A stretch of DNA of 64,000 bases from the NCBI GenBank assembly GCA_019459085.1, contig JAIBEW010000004.1, positions 1 to 64,000 on the forward strand. Direction: 5' to 3'. Positions 39,592-50,392 of this stretch are shown here, piece after piece. The notes beneath the pieces are model-generated. The model did not search any database, was not told where the DNA came from, and saw only the letters and a list, made by a program, of their open reading frames with translations. A program made the position numbers and the translations under genes. Origin of the DNA: Kaistella sp. (lineage in GTDB: Bacteria > Bacteroidota > Bacteroidia > Flavobacteriales > Weeksellaceae). Position 1 is the stretch's first letter. Every line of letters starts with the position of its first letter.

Positions 39592-42500
39592 TTAAAATTT
39601 TAATGTAACATTTAATCCCACATCTCTTGTTGTAGGAAGTGAACCAATAGACCAGCCATAGGCTCTGATTCCTCCGGCTCCTCCGCCAACCATATTTTCA
39701 GGATCGGCATATGGTAAGTTCTTGTGAATAATCCATAAGTTTCGACCTACTAAAGAAACTTTGGCTTCCCGTACGAATGTTCCTGCTAAAAGTGATTTAG
39801 GCAGCATATATCCAATAGAGGCTTCCCTTAATTTTACATAGGATCCGTCATAAACAAATCGTGAAGCAGGCATTCTGGCATATCCATCAAGCGATCCAAA
39901 AGCAGTTGGATTGGCAGTAGTAGTTGTATTCACATTGCCATTGGGATTAACACCAGGCCAAACAATTCCTTCCTCTCTTACATTTCCAACAGCGGTTTCT
40001 TCATATAGACCTGTTGCAAGACCGTAGTACATATCTGTAGAGAAAACATCTCCTCCCTGTCTAACATCAATTAAGAAACTTAAAGATAAACCTTTATAAG
40101 TCATACTGTTTCTCAATCCACCGATCCAATCAGGGGTAACGTTACCGATAATCTGATTATTTTGACGTAGATAGTAACCTGTAGTAGCATTAACAACCGG
40201 CTGGCCGTTTAACCACACATAATCGCTTCCTACCAGGGTTCCCCATGCTTCGCCTTCTCTTGCATTAAGTGAAACACCACCCTGGAATGAATTTAACAAA
40301 ACGTTGGATACATCAGACACCTCGTTATGTAGTAACTCAACCACTTGGTTTCTGTTTTGTGCCCAGTTCGCATCAATACTCCATGTAAAATTATCATTTT
40401 TAACCGGAACTAAACCTAACTGCACTTCATAACCCCAGTTATCAATTCTACCTGCGTTTACGGAGGCAGAAGTTAGACCTGAACCAGAAGAAATAGGAAG
40501 ATTAGGAAGAATTTGATTTATTGTCTTTGTTTTATAGTATGCAACATCGAAAGTAACTCTGTTGTTAAGTAAACTTCCTTCCATTCCCACCTCGAATTCT
40601 TTTGCTCGCTGAGGCTTCAGATTGGAGTTTGGTTGACGGGTTTGAGAACCTGAAAGACCTACATCTCCGAAGAAACCTGCCGCATTGTAATAATACTGTA
40701 ACTGATATGGATCAGCAGTACCTCCTACTTCAGCGTAATTCGCCCTAAGTTTCCAGAATCGCAGCCAACTTGGCTTTACCAATTCCGATAAAATTAATGC
40801 TCCTGTCACAGATCCGTACTGATACACATTCTCTCCGGCTGGTAAAGTAGAACTCTCATCAATTCTGTATGTACCATCCAGATAGAATAATTTGTAAAAA
40901 TCAAACGATGCTGAAGCATACCCAGAATTTGTTTGAGTGATGTATTCATTTTCTGCAGGTGCAAGTGTTGGTGCAGCACTGTTTGCAAGACTGTAAATGT
41001 CTCTCAATACTAATCCACCTTCGGTAGTTGCATAAATTGAATTGTAATAATTTCTTCGTACAGTACCTCCGAGCACCCCACCAACATTAATGTCATCGGT
41101 TATGTCAAATTTATAATTTGCGATTACATCATAATTAGTTTCAGTTTTGAAAATATCTTGCTTTCCATAGCCAGATTCTACAGTATTTCCGGCAGCACCG
41201 AATGTCTGCGCTAATGACCCGACCGCCAGTCTGTTTTCAATAGCCAAGTCATATCTGTCATAAGACACTCTACCTAATATGTTAACATTATCGGTTAAAT
41301 CATATGTCAAACTCGCAATACTGAAACTTCTGTTTCTTTTATCTGTTGGATAACTTTCATAAACCTGAAAATACGGGTTATTCCAGAATATAGGTCTTGT
41401 ATTGGAAGAATCATAAGGATTCCAGGTAACGTTCCCATAATTATTAGCCGCGGTTGGATTAGCAGCAGCACGGAAATATGCATCTTTCAGTGAATTTACA
41501 TCAACGTTGGTTTGCCACCACTGTCTGAATCCGGACATAATATTATCACTATATCCCGTCGTATTTCTACCTCGCGTATCTTGCAAAGTAAGGGTAGTAT
41601 AAAATGAAGAATGCAATTTAGGACTGAAATCATAATTCGCTTTTAAAGAGAATGTGTTCTTAGCCATTTTTGAATTCGGCATTAATCCATTTGACGTTAA
41701 ATTATCATATGAGAACATAATATTTTTATCCCTCGACCCCTTTTGCAATGTCACGGTATTGGAGAATGAAAATGGGGTTTCAAAAAATTTAATCGGTCCG
41801 TTTTTAGCAGCGACCCAAGGAGTAGCTTTACCATAGTTGGGAGATGACGGATCCAGAGATTCCCACTGATAAACCAATTGATTGGCATCAAATTTAGGAC
41901 CCCATGAAGCATCTTCAGCGAAATTGGCATAAAAATTACCATCTGCAGCCGGACCCTCTGTGTAGAAAGATTGATCATAACCTGCTCCGTATTTATCCTG
42001 ATATTTCGGGAAGGTACTCTCATCGATAAATCCAGCCTGTACTGCGGAAGACCATGTCACGCCCCAAGATCCGTCATCATTTCCTTTCCCGCTTTTAGTG
42101 GTGATCAAAATAACTCCGTTTAGGCCCCGCTCACCGTACAAAGCAGATGCGGCTGCACCTTTCAGTACGTTGATAGATTCGATGTCATCCTGATTAATAT
42201 CAGACAATGCATTACCATAATCAGTATTAAATCCAAAAGTTGAACTGTTGTCAATAGGAGAACCATCAATTACGATAAGTGGGTTACTCCCATTTACCCC
42301 TTTAACACCTCTAATGACTAAGTTAGCAGAACCAGCAAAGTTGCTGTTTGTTGTAACATTAAGACCTGCAACTTTACCCGAGAGTTGAGCGGCAATATTC
42401 CCGGTGTTGGTTGTTCCGTCAGAGAGTGCACTAGCTTTTACTTCCTGTGAGGCATATCCCAAGGATTTTTTCTCTCTCTTAATACCTAAGGCCGTCACTA

Positions 42501-42606
42501 CAACGCCTTCGATATCCTGCGTGTTAATAGTGTCCTGCTGCGCATTTACCAAAGCAAATGACGCAGTTAAAACTACTGCTAGAACGCTTGTTGTTAGTTT
42601 CTTCAT
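39592..42606 (-). CDS. SusC/RagA family TonB-linked outer membrane protein
   Basis: IEGVVVTALGIKREKKSLGYASQEV, NVLKGAAASALYGERGLNGVILITTKSGK, NPLIVIDGSPID. Confidence 0.95.
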   Translation of the reverse strand: MKKLTTSVLAVVLTASFALVNAQQDTINTQDIEGVVVTALGIKREKKSLGYASQEVKASALSDGTTNTGNIAAQLSGKVAGLNVTTNSNFAGSANLVIRGVKGVNGSNPLIVIDGSPIDNSSTFGFNTDYGNALSDINQDDIESINVLKGAAASALYGERGLNGVILITTKSGKGNDDGSWGVTWSSAVQAGFIDESTFPKYQDKYGAGYDQSFYTEGPAADGNFYANFAEDASWGPKFDANQLVYQWESLDPSSPNYGKATPWVAAKNGPIKFFETPFSFSNTVTLQKGSRDKNIMFSYDNLTSNGLMPNSKMAKNTFSLKANYDFSPKLHSSFYTTLTLQDTRGRNTTGYSDNIMSGFRQWWQTNVDVNSLKDAYFRAAANPTAANNYGNVTWNPYDSSNTRPIFWNNPYFQVYESYPTDKRNRSFSIASLTYDLTDNVNILGRVSYDRYDLAIENRLAVGSLAQTFGAAGNTVESGYGKQDIFKTETNYDVIANYKFDITDDINVGGVLGGTVRRNYYNSIYATTEGGLVLRDIYSLANSAAPTLAPAENEYITQTNSGYASASFDFYKLFYLDGTYRIDESSTLPAGENVYQYGSVTGALILSELVKPSWLRFWKLRANYAEVGGTADPYQLQYYYNAAGFFGDVGLSGSQTRQPNSNLKPQRAKEFEVGMEGSLLNNRVTFDVAYYKTKTINQILPNLPISSGSGLTSASVNAGRIDNWGYEVQLGLVPVKNDNFTWSIDANWAQNRNQVVELLHNEVSDVSNVLLNSFQGGVSLNAREGEAWGTLVGSDYVWLNGQPVVNATTGYYLRQNNQIIGNVTPDWIGGLRNSMTYKGLSLSFLIDVRQGGDVFSTDMYYGLATGLYEETAVGNVREEGIVWPGVNPNGNVNTTTTANPTAFGSLDGYARMPASRFVYDGSYVKLREASIGYMLPKSLLAGTFVREAKVSLVGRNLWIIHKNLPYADPENMVGGGAGGIRAYGWSIGSLPTTRDVGLNVTLKF

Positions 42607-42730
42607 ATCAAATTAAATTTTTCGTTGTAGCAAATGTGCAAAACTTTCTTTATACAACCAAATAATTTGTTAAGAAATTCTTAATATATTTGTAATAAGT
42701 CCTTAACATTGCGAAAATATAAGTGTTTTT

Positions 42731-43360
42731 ATGGAATTGCTAAAAAAATGGTCAGATAATTATGTTGAAGCGGGGTGCGATGAGGTCGGCCGGGGCTGCT
42801 TGTGCGGACCTGTGGTTGCCGCAGTGGTAATTTTAGATGAAAACTTTATGCAAAATTTTGTTAACGACTCCAAAAAACTAACATTTAAAGTCCGCACTGA
42901 ACTGGACTCCTATATAAAGGACCATGCAAAGGAATACGCGATTGCTGAACTCCCGCCTTCTTTTATCGACGAGCATAACATCCTGAACGCAAGCATTCAT
43001 GCGATGCATTTGGCTTTGGATCTGCTGAAAATCCGGCCTGAACTCATACTCGTAGACGGAAACCGATTTCATCCTTATCATTTCATTCCCCATCAGTGTA
43101 TCGTGAAAGGTGACACCAAACTGCTTTCGATTGCAGCAGCTTCAATACTGGCAAAGAATTACCGGGATAAGCTGATGCTGGAACTGCACGAAGAATTTCC
43201 AAACTACGGATGGAATACCAATATGGGCTATGCAACCAGAGAACACCGGGATGCTCTCGTGAAATTCGGGCCAACCGTTCATCACCGCCGTTCTTTCCGT
43301 TTGGATTACAGCTATCAGGAAGAAGAAGAGGACCTTCTTCAGAATGAGCTTTTTATTTAG
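42731..43360 (+). CDS. rnhB: Ribonuclease HII
   Basis: EAGCDEVGRGCLCGPVVAAVVIL, NDSKKLT, VDGNRF, AAASILAKNYRD. Confidence 0.96.
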   Translation: MELLKKWSDNYVEAGCDEVGRGCLCGPVVAAVVILDENFMQNFVNDSKKLTFKVRTELDSYIKDHAKEYAIAELPPSFIDEHNILNASIHAMHLALDLLKIRPELILVDGNRFHPYHFIPHQCIVKGDTKLLSIAAASILAKNYRDKLMLELHEEFPNYGWNTNMGYATREHRDALVKFGPTVHHRRSFRLDYSYQEEEEDLLQNELFI

Positions 43361-43479
43361 CCTCGCAAATCTTCATTTTCAATAATCTCACATTTATTCT
43401 AACAGAAATCCGGTACAAAATACTTTGCATGTCATATTTCGGGCAGACCTTTTAATATTTAAATTTTAAGCACAAAAAA

Positions 43480-43501
43480 AGCGGAAAAATATTTTCCGCT
43501 T
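43480..43501 (-). terminator. yidC terminator
   Basis: AAGCGGAAAA-TA-TTTTCCGCTT followed by T run on - strand. Confidence 0.7.
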
Positions 43502-43519
43502 CATATATATAAGGAGTGT

Positions 43520-45334
43520 TTACTTCTTTTTGGTTGTCTGTTGCTGCTGTGCTTTTTGCTGTTCCTGAGCTTTCTCCATCATTTCGCGCATTCTTTTCTG
43601 GAATTTGCCTTCTTTCTTCGGCTCCTTCTGCTTATTGGCATGAATGGTGGCATGAATTTTCTTTTCATCCAGAATCCAGTACTTAATCACCAGAATGATA
43701 AGGATATTCAGGGCATTGGATACAAAATAGTACCATGAAAGACCCGAAGCGGAAGTATTTAAGAAGAAAAGAAACGTGATCGGGAAAATATACATCAGCA
43801 CTTTCATATTTGGCATTCCCTCCTGCTGCGGCTGCTGAATGTTTCCGGAAGTCATCACGGTATAAATTAAAATAACGACTGTACATGCAATGGCAAAAAC
43901 ACTTAAATGATCCCATCCGAAGAACGGAATTTTAAAAGGCAGCTTGATAAGATCATCATAAGCCGTTAAATCTTTAGCAAACCAAAAGCTTTTTCCCCGC
44001 AGATCAATCATATTGGGAAAGAAACGGAAAAGGGCATAAAATATAGGAATCTGCACCAAAGCCGGCAGACAGCCCGCCATCTGGTTCACCCCGGCTTTCC
44101 GGTAGACCGCCATGGTTTCCTGCTGCTTCTTCATGGCATCTGCTCCCTTAAGTCTTGCATTTACCTCATCAATTTCTGGCCGGATTACCCGCATCATCGC
44201 ACTCAGTTTATGCTGTTTGTACATAATTGGCGACAATATAATCTTTGTAGCAATCGTCATGAGGAAAATCACCCACCCTGCGGCGATTCCGAAATCGGAA
44301 AGCCAGTTGTAGATTGGGATAAAGAACCATCTGTTTAAAGTCCCGATGAAAGACCAGCCCAACGGCAATAGTTCATCAAAATTTTTGTCAAAAGATTTTA
44401 GCAAGGGCAAATCCAAAGGCATGAAATACCATTTAAAGTTCTGGTTGAGTTCATTTCCGGCCATCGCTACCTGACCGTTGAAGTTGAATTTCTTCAGAAA
44501 CTCCCCTTCTTCAATATTTTCCTGGCTTCCTGCAGAATTCTTAAACCCAGACTGCGGTTCGAGCACCGCTGTAAAGAACTGCTGCTTCACCGCGATCCAG
44601 TTCAGCGTTTCATCGGGCTCATCCATTGTAGTTCTGCCGTCGTAATCGAAACTGTTATAATCATCAAAAGTATAATTGAATTCGGTGTGGGTCTGTTCCT
44701 GTGAACGGCCTTTTTCCATTTCACGAACGCTGTAATCCCAAACAAAATCAGCTGTTCCGCCTGAAACCATCTGATTTAAACCCTGCGTTTTCACGTTAAA
44801 ATCAACTGAATATTTGTTAGACAGGGTATAAATGAACTGTATAATGGCTCCGTTTACATCAGCCTGCATCGTTACAGAGTTTCCGGCTTGTTTCGGGGTG
44901 AAGACCAGATCTTTTGTATTAAAGGTTTTTCCTGTTTTGTCTTTGAACTGGAATCCGTATGATGAATTGTTCTTATCGAAAAGAAGAAGATCTTTGTCGT
45001 TAGAATCGGTTTTGCGGTTGTAGGCTTTGAATTCATTTAACTCCACCGTTGAGATCTGTCCGCCTAAAGTTGATATTCCCAAAGTAAGTTCCTTGTTTTT
45101 AAGCTGAACCTGCTGAATGGATGCTGACTTCAGACTGTCATTTAAATTGCTGACCAACGCAGGTTTTGTAACATTTGCGGTAGCTGTTTGCGTGACCTGC
45201 GGTTTTCCGGCATTCTGAGTCTTTAAATCTTCAGCTTGTTTATTTTGGAAATAAAACATAAATCCGATCAGAATCATGGAAAAGACTGCGAAGCTGATCA
45301 ACTGGCTTTTATCCAGTCCGTTATTTTGCTGCAT
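43520..45334 (-). CDS. yidC: Membrane protein insertase YidC
   Basis: N-terminal QLISFAVFSMILIGFMFYFQNKQ; periplasmic domain; KIILSPIMYKQHKLSAMMRVIRPEI, FALFRFFPNMIDLRG. Confidence 0.96.
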   Translation of the reverse strand: MQQNNGLDKSQLISFAVFSMILIGFMFYFQNKQAEDLKTQNAGKPQVTQTATANVTKPALVSNLNDSLKSASIQQVQLKNKELTLGISTLGGQISTVELNEFKAYNRKTDSNDKDLLLFDKNNSSYGFQFKDKTGKTFNTKDLVFTPKQAGNSVTMQADVNGAIIQFIYTLSNKYSVDFNVKTQGLNQMVSGGTADFVWDYSVREMEKGRSQEQTHTEFNYTFDDYNSFDYDGRTTMDEPDETLNWIAVKQQFFTAVLEPQSGFKNSAGSQENIEEGEFLKKFNFNGQVAMAGNELNQNFKWYFMPLDLPLLKSFDKNFDELLPLGWSFIGTLNRWFFIPIYNWLSDFGIAAGWVIFLMTIATKIILSPIMYKQHKLSAMMRVIRPEIDEVNARLKGADAMKKQQETMAVYRKAGVNQMAGCLPALVQIPIFYALFRFFPNMIDLRGKSFWFAKDLTAYDDLIKLPFKIPFFGWDHLSVFAIACTVVILIYTVMTSGNIQQPQQEGMPNMKVLMYIFPITFLFFLNTSASGLSWYYFVSNALNILIILVIKYWILDEKKIHATIHANKQKEPKKEGKFQKRMREMMEKAQEQQKAQQQQTTKKK

Positions 45335-45498
45335 TTTATATAATTGAAAGTGGGTTGTTAAGCAGGATTTTCTACAAAAGCCATACCTCTAATTTTGGGT
45401 GACAAAAATACTGAATTTTTTTGCAAAGAAGAACTTTTTGTTCCTTTCCTTTAAAACAGAAGAGATAAAAAACAATTTGTCTTCTATCTCCTCTTTTT

Positions 45499-47106
45499 TT
45501 ATTTTATTGATGCGGCTTTTATCAGCGCCTTAAACAAAGGATGCGGACTCGCCACCGTACTTTTATATTCAGGATGATACTGCACGCCTACGTAAAAAGG
45601 ATGGTTTTTCATTTCCAGCGTTTCCACCAAACCGGTTTCGGGATTGAAACCTGAAGGAACCAGTCCGTTTTTCTCGAACTCTACCTGATATTCTGAATTG
45701 AATTCATAACGGTGACGGTGTCTTTCGGAAATATTTTTTGATCCGTAAATATCATAGAGTTTAGAGCCCGCTTTCAAAGCGCATTTCCATGCACCAAGAC
45801 GCATCGTTCCGCCTTTTTCGACCACATTTTTCTGTTCTTCCATCAAAGAAATCACAGGTTCAGAAGTGGAAGGATCAAATTCCATTGAATTTGCTTTTTT
45901 ATATCCCAAAACGTTTCGGGCAAACTCGATCGTCATGATCTGCATTCCGAGACAGATGCCCAACAGCGGAATTTCATTTTCGCGCGAATATTTTGCCGCA
46001 AGAATCTTTCCTTCAATTCCTCTGTCGCCAAAACCGGGTGCAATCAGCATTCCGTCGATTCCATCAAATGTTTCTTTGACGTTTTCTTCGGTTAAATCGC
46101 CGCTGTACACCCATCTTACGCGCACTTCTGTCTCCAGATCGGCACCCGCATGAATAAAAGCTTCTGCAATAGACTTATAGGAATCCTGTAGTGAGACGTA
46201 TTTCCCAACCAATGCAATTTCGACAGATTTCTTAGGGTTCTGATATCTTTTAAGAAAGCTTTTCCAGTCTTTTAAATCGGCCTCTTTGTCGGTTTTCAGA
46301 TCCAGTGCCTTCAGCACCACATCATCAAAATCCTGTTTCTGAAGATAAAGGGGAACTTCATAAATAGTATCCAAATCCTTACATTCAATCACATTTTCCA
46401 AAGCTACGTTGCAGAACTGGGCCAGTTTCGCGCGCTGTTCTTTTGGAATTTTATGTTCGGTTCTGCACACCAGAACATCGGCCTGAATTCCACTTTCCAT
46501 GAGCTGACGCACAGAATGCTGGGAAGGTTTGGTTTTCAGTTCACCACTTGAAGCCAGAAAAGGGAGCAAAGTAAGATGAATAACCATCGTGTTGTTTGCA
46601 CCGAGTTCCCATTTCAGCTGTCTTACACTTTCAATATAGGGAAGCGATTCAATATCGCCCACCGTTCCGCCGATTTCGGTGATGATGATGTCGTAATTCT
46701 GTTTGGAAAGAATCTTTATCCGACGCTTGATTTCATTGGTAATATGTGGAATCACCTGAACGGTTTTTCCAAGAAAGTCTCCTTTTCTCTCCTTTTCGAT
46801 GACGGTCTGGTAAATTTTACCGGTGGTCACGTTGTTGTTTTGGGAAGTCGGGGAATCGAGAAATCTTTCGTAATGTCCTAAATCGAGGTCGGTTTCAGCG
46901 CCGTCTTCAGTAACATAACATTCGCCGTGTTCATAGGGATTTAAAGTTCCGGGGTCGATATTGATATAAGGGTCAAGTTTCTGAATGGTGACATTAAATC
47001 CTCTTGATTTTAGCAGTAAACCAAGCGATGCCGAAACAATTCCTTTTCCTAAAGATGACGTTACCCCTCCAGTGACGAAGATGTATTTCGTGTTCTTTTT
47101 ACTCAT
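45499..47106 (-). CDS. pyrG: CTP synthase
   Basis: KYIFVTGGVTSSLGKGIVSASLGLLLKSRG; LLGICLGMQ; VQYHPE. Confidence 0.98.
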   Translation of the reverse strand: MSKKNTKYIFVTGGVTSSLGKGIVSASLGLLLKSRGFNVTIQKLDPYINIDPGTLNPYEHGECYVTEDGAETDLDLGHYERFLDSPTSQNNNVTTGKIYQTVIEKERKGDFLGKTVQVIPHITNEIKRRIKILSKQNYDIIITEIGGTVGDIESLPYIESVRQLKWELGANNTMVIHLTLLPFLASSGELKTKPSQHSVRQLMESGIQADVLVCRTEHKIPKEQRAKLAQFCNVALENVIECKDLDTIYEVPLYLQKQDFDDVVLKALDLKTDKEADLKDWKSFLKRYQNPKKSVEIALVGKYVSLQDSYKSIAEAFIHAGADLETEVRVRWVYSGDLTEENVKETFDGIDGMLIAPGFGDRGIEGKILAAKYSRENEIPLLGICLGMQIMTIEFARNVLGYKKANSMEFDPSTSEPVISLMEEQKNVVEKGGTMRLGAWKCALKAGSKLYDIYGSKNISERHRHRYEFNSEYQVEFEKNGLVPSGFNPETGLVETLEMKNHPFYVGVQYHPEYKSTVASPHPLFKALIKAASIK

Positions 47107-47228
47107 TAGATTTAGGTTTGTGCAAAGTTAGGGGAAAAAGCAATGCAAGACAATGATAAAATTGGGTCTTCACCAAAAAAACGGCGCCGTTACCGACACC
47201 GTTTCTAACTATAAAAGTTTGAACACTG

Positions 47229-47795
47229 TTATTTCACCAATTCTACGAATAATTTAATATCTACATATTTTGCCACAGCTCCGCCGGTTGGGTCGTACTT
47301 GATGTTGTAATCGAGCCGGTTGATGGTAAAATTGGTCTGGAAACCTAAAACTTCTTTTCCCTGCTGGTTTTTTGCGATACCACCGTAGGTTACAGGAACA
47401 CTTACTTTTTTTGTGACATCTTTAATGGTAAGGTTGCCGGTTAAAATGTATGAAGTTCCTTTTCCTTTTTTTATGGAAGTGCTCACGAATTTCATGGCCG
47501 GAAACTTTTCAGCTTCAAAAAAATCTGCACTTTTCAGGTGATTGTCTCTCATTTCCACATTGGTGTTGATGGAATTTACATCAATCGTGAAATCGAATTT
47601 TGCATTATTGAGAGCATTTCCTGAGGTAGTCACGGTTCCGTCCATCTTGTCAAATCTTCCTTCCACAAAGCTGATGCCCATATGTTTGATGTTGAAAGAG
47701 GCGAATGAATGCATTGGATCAACCTTCCAGGTTGTCTGTCCAAATACAACTGTACTTAAAAAAGCAAATGCGAACGTTAAAAATAATTTTTTCAT
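47229..47795 (-). CDS. YceI family protein
   Basis: TTWKVDPMHSFASFNIKHMGIS.VEGRFDKMDGTV...DVNSINTNVEMRDNHLKSADFFEAEKFP. Confidence 0.94.
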   Translation of the reverse strand: MKKLFLTFAFAFLSTVVFGQTTWKVDPMHSFASFNIKHMGISFVEGRFDKMDGTVTTSGNALNNAKFDFTIDVNSINTNVEMRDNHLKSADFFEAEKFPAMKFVSTSIKKGKGTSYILTGNLTIKDVTKKVSVPVTYGGIAKNQQGKEVLGFQTNFTINRLDYNIKYDPTGGAVAKYVDIKLFVELVK

Positions 47796-47906
47796 TTTAT
47801 TAAAGTTTAATTATAGTGCAAAGATATCACGAAAGAAAGTTTCCTGAATTGATGTATGGTATCTTTTGAAAGCAATGTTTGCGAAGAATTTCATTAATTT
47901 TACCGG

Positions 47907-49253
47907 ATGGCAAAACTTAAAACAGCATATTTCTGTCAGAACTGCGGAACCCAGTATCCGCAATGGCTCGGCCAGTGTAAAAACTGCGGAGAGTGGAATA
48001 CTTTGGTTGAGGAAATCGTGGAAAAATCGCCTTCAAAATCTTTTACCGACAAGTCGAAACAGCATATCATCAACATCATTGAGGTTGAAACCAATGAAGA
48101 ACAGCGCATTGCAACGCCTTCGGAAGAACTGAACCGGGTTCTGGGCGGCGGAATTGTTTTGGGATCCGTGACATTAATTGGCGGGGAACCGGGCATCGGA
48201 AAATCCACTCTTCTTTTGCAGCTTGCTTTAAAAATGAAGAAGAAAATTCTATATGTTTCGGGCGAAGAAAGCGCTTCGCAGATTAAAATGCGCGCCGACC
48301 GGTTAACCGAATTGCAAAATCCAAACTGTTATCTTTTTACAGAAACTTCGGTGGAGAAGATCCTGCACGAAGCCAAGAAACTGAAGCCCAATTTTGTCAT
48401 TATCGATTCCATTCAGACTTTGCAGAGTCAGCTCATCGAAAGTTCTCCCGGAACGGTTTCGCAGATCCGTGAATGTTCGAACGAGATCATCAAATACGCA
48501 AAAGAGAGCAACACGCCGGTCTTTTTGGTTGGACATATTACCAAAGACGGTCAAATCGCTGGTCCGAAAGTTCTGGAACATATGGTGGATGTTGTCCTGA
48601 ATTTCGATGGCGACCGGAACCACCTTTTCCGTTTGCTAAGAGCCAATAAAAACCGATTCGGCTCCACTTCCGAAATCGGAATTTATGAAATGGTTGCGCA
48701 GGGTCTGAAAGAAATCAAAAATCCTTCCGAAATCCTAATCACGAAAAAATTTGAAGAACTTTCGGGCAATTCTGTAGCAGTGACTTTAGAGGGAAACCGC
48801 CCGATGCTCATTGAAATTCAGGCTTTGGTAAGTTCAGCAGTCTACGGAACTCCGCAGAGGAGCTGCACCGGTTTCGATTCAAAAAGACTGAATATGTTAC
48901 TGGCCGTTCTGGAAAAACGTGCAGGATTCCAGCTGGGTTCGAAAGATGTGTTCCTGAATATTACCGGCGGAATTAAAACCGATGATCCGGCGCTCGATTT
49001 GGCCGTTGTGGCATCTGTTCTTTCTTCTAATGAAGATATCGCTATTTCTGAACATTTCTGTTTCGCGGGAGAAATAGGATTGAGCGGGGAAATCCGTCCG
49101 GTTTCGCAGATTGAGCAAAGGATATCCGAAGCCGAAAAACTGGGCTACGAAAAGATTTTTGTTTCGAACCTCAATAAAATACCGAAGAAAAAATTCGGAA
49201 TTATCATTGTGGAAGTGAGTAAGATTGAGGATTTTCATGAACATTTGTTTTAA
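47907..49253 (+). CDS. radA: DNA repair protein RadA
   Basis: CQNCGTQYPQWLGQCKNCGEWNTLVEE zinc finger; GGEPGIGKSTLLLQ; KNRFGSTSEIG. Confidence 0.97.
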   Translation: MAKLKTAYFCQNCGTQYPQWLGQCKNCGEWNTLVEEIVEKSPSKSFTDKSKQHIINIIEVETNEEQRIATPSEELNRVLGGGIVLGSVTLIGGEPGIGKSTLLLQLALKMKKKILYVSGEESASQIKMRADRLTELQNPNCYLFTETSVEKILHEAKKLKPNFVIIDSIQTLQSQLIESSPGTVSQIRECSNEIIKYAKESNTPVFLVGHITKDGQIAGPKVLEHMVDVVLNFDGDRNHLFRLLRANKNRFGSTSEIGIYEMVAQGLKEIKNPSEILITKKFEELSGNSVAVTLEGNRPMLIEIQALVSSAVYGTPQRSCTGFDSKRLNMLLAVLEKRAGFQLGSKDVFLNITGGIKTDDPALDLAVVASVLSSNEDIAISEHFCFAGEIGLSGEIRPVSQIEQRISEAEKLGYEKIFVSNLNKIPKKKFGIIIVEVSKIEDFHEHLF

Positions 49254-49262
49254 ATTCACTTC

Positions 49263-49841
49263 ATGAATTTCCTCGCCCACTCTTACCTCACTTTTACCGA
49301 TGAACAGATTGTCGGGCAGTTTCTGGAAGATTTTATACGGAACAAAGACCGCTTTTCTTTCCCGGAAAAAATTGGGCAGGGAATTACACTACACCGGGAA
49401 ATCGACACTTTTACCGATGCGCATCCGGAAATTCACGAAGCGAAGAAAATTTTCAGTCCCTTGGTGAGGCTGTATTCCGGAGCTTTTGTTGATGTTGCTT
49501 TCGATTATTTTCTGGCAAATTCACTGCCCGAAAAAACCCTGAGAAAGCATTCCGACATGGTTTACCGGGTTCTGAGAACTCACGAACATATTTTTCCTGA
49601 AAATTTTAAAATAATGCTCGACAGTATGGAGAAAGACAACTGGCTTTACCATTACCGTGATGAACGTGGAATTGGTTTCTCTTTCCGCAATGTCCTGAAT
49701 AAAGCGAAATATTTAGATAAAAATCTTGCTGTTTTTGAGGTTTTTCAAAACAACAAACCTCAGCTGAAGGACCATTTTGAATTATTTTTTCCCGATTTGC
49801 TCGCTCATGCAGAAAAAATCAATGCGGGATTCAGAAACTAG
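49263..49841 (+). CDS. ACP phosphodiesterase (AcpH-like)
   Basis: MNFLAHSYLTF...QFLEDFIRN; ITLHREIDTFTDAHP; GAFVDVAFDYFLA. Confidence 0.88.
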   Translation: MNFLAHSYLTFTDEQIVGQFLEDFIRNKDRFSFPEKIGQGITLHREIDTFTDAHPEIHEAKKIFSPLVRLYSGAFVDVAFDYFLANSLPEKTLRKHSDMVYRVLRTHEHIFPENFKIMLDSMEKDNWLYHYRDERGIGFSFRNVLNKAKYLDKNLAVFEVFQNNKPQLKDHFELFFPDLLAHAEKINAGFRN

Positions 49842-50338
49842 AAATTCTGATACAGGTAACGGTCGGGATAATTAAGTTTTTGGCTTTTTCTGTTGCCCTC
49901 CACAATGATATGGATGATATTCATCTGGTCATCAAAAAGGTTGTAGAGAAAACTTACAGCAGTTTCCACTTTTTTCGGGGCAGTTACTTTTTCGGATTCC
50001 AGGTAAATATGTACGGCTTCCTGGTCCTCTTCATAACCTACATAATTAATTTTCAGGAAATGATTATCTACCTTGAGTTTCAGGTATTCTTCGCAGTATT
50101 TTATTAAGAAAGCGTTAATCTCCTGTTTGTATTTCGGATCATTAAAATGAACTGCTTTACCGTATTTTTCCTTTAAAGCATTTTCAAGATCATCAAGAAA
50201 AAATTTCCCGCTGATTTCGAAAGTCTTGGAGGTGGAATTGTATTTAAATTCAACAGAACCAACATGATACGGATGGATTTCTTTTGCCTGAACAGAAGAA
50301 AAAAGAAGGAAAACGAATACTACCAGAAGCTTTTGCAT
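49838..50338 (-). CDS. DUF6702 family (exported) protein
   Basis: Signal peptide plus HPYHVGSVEFKYNSTSKTFEISGKFFLDDLENAL. Confidence 0.75.
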   Translation of the reverse strand: MQKLLVVFVFLLFSSVQAKEIHPYHVGSVEFKYNSTSKTFEISGKFFLDDLENALKEKYGKAVHFNDPKYKQEINAFLIKYCEEYLKLKVDNHFLKINYVGYEEDQEAVHIYLESEKVTAPKKVETAVSFLYNLFDDQMNIIHIIVEGNRKSQKLNYPDRYLYQNF

Positions 50339-50392
50339 GCTCCAAAGTTAAAATAAATTTTGTATTATCGCTCTTCAAAAAAATTAACACTG

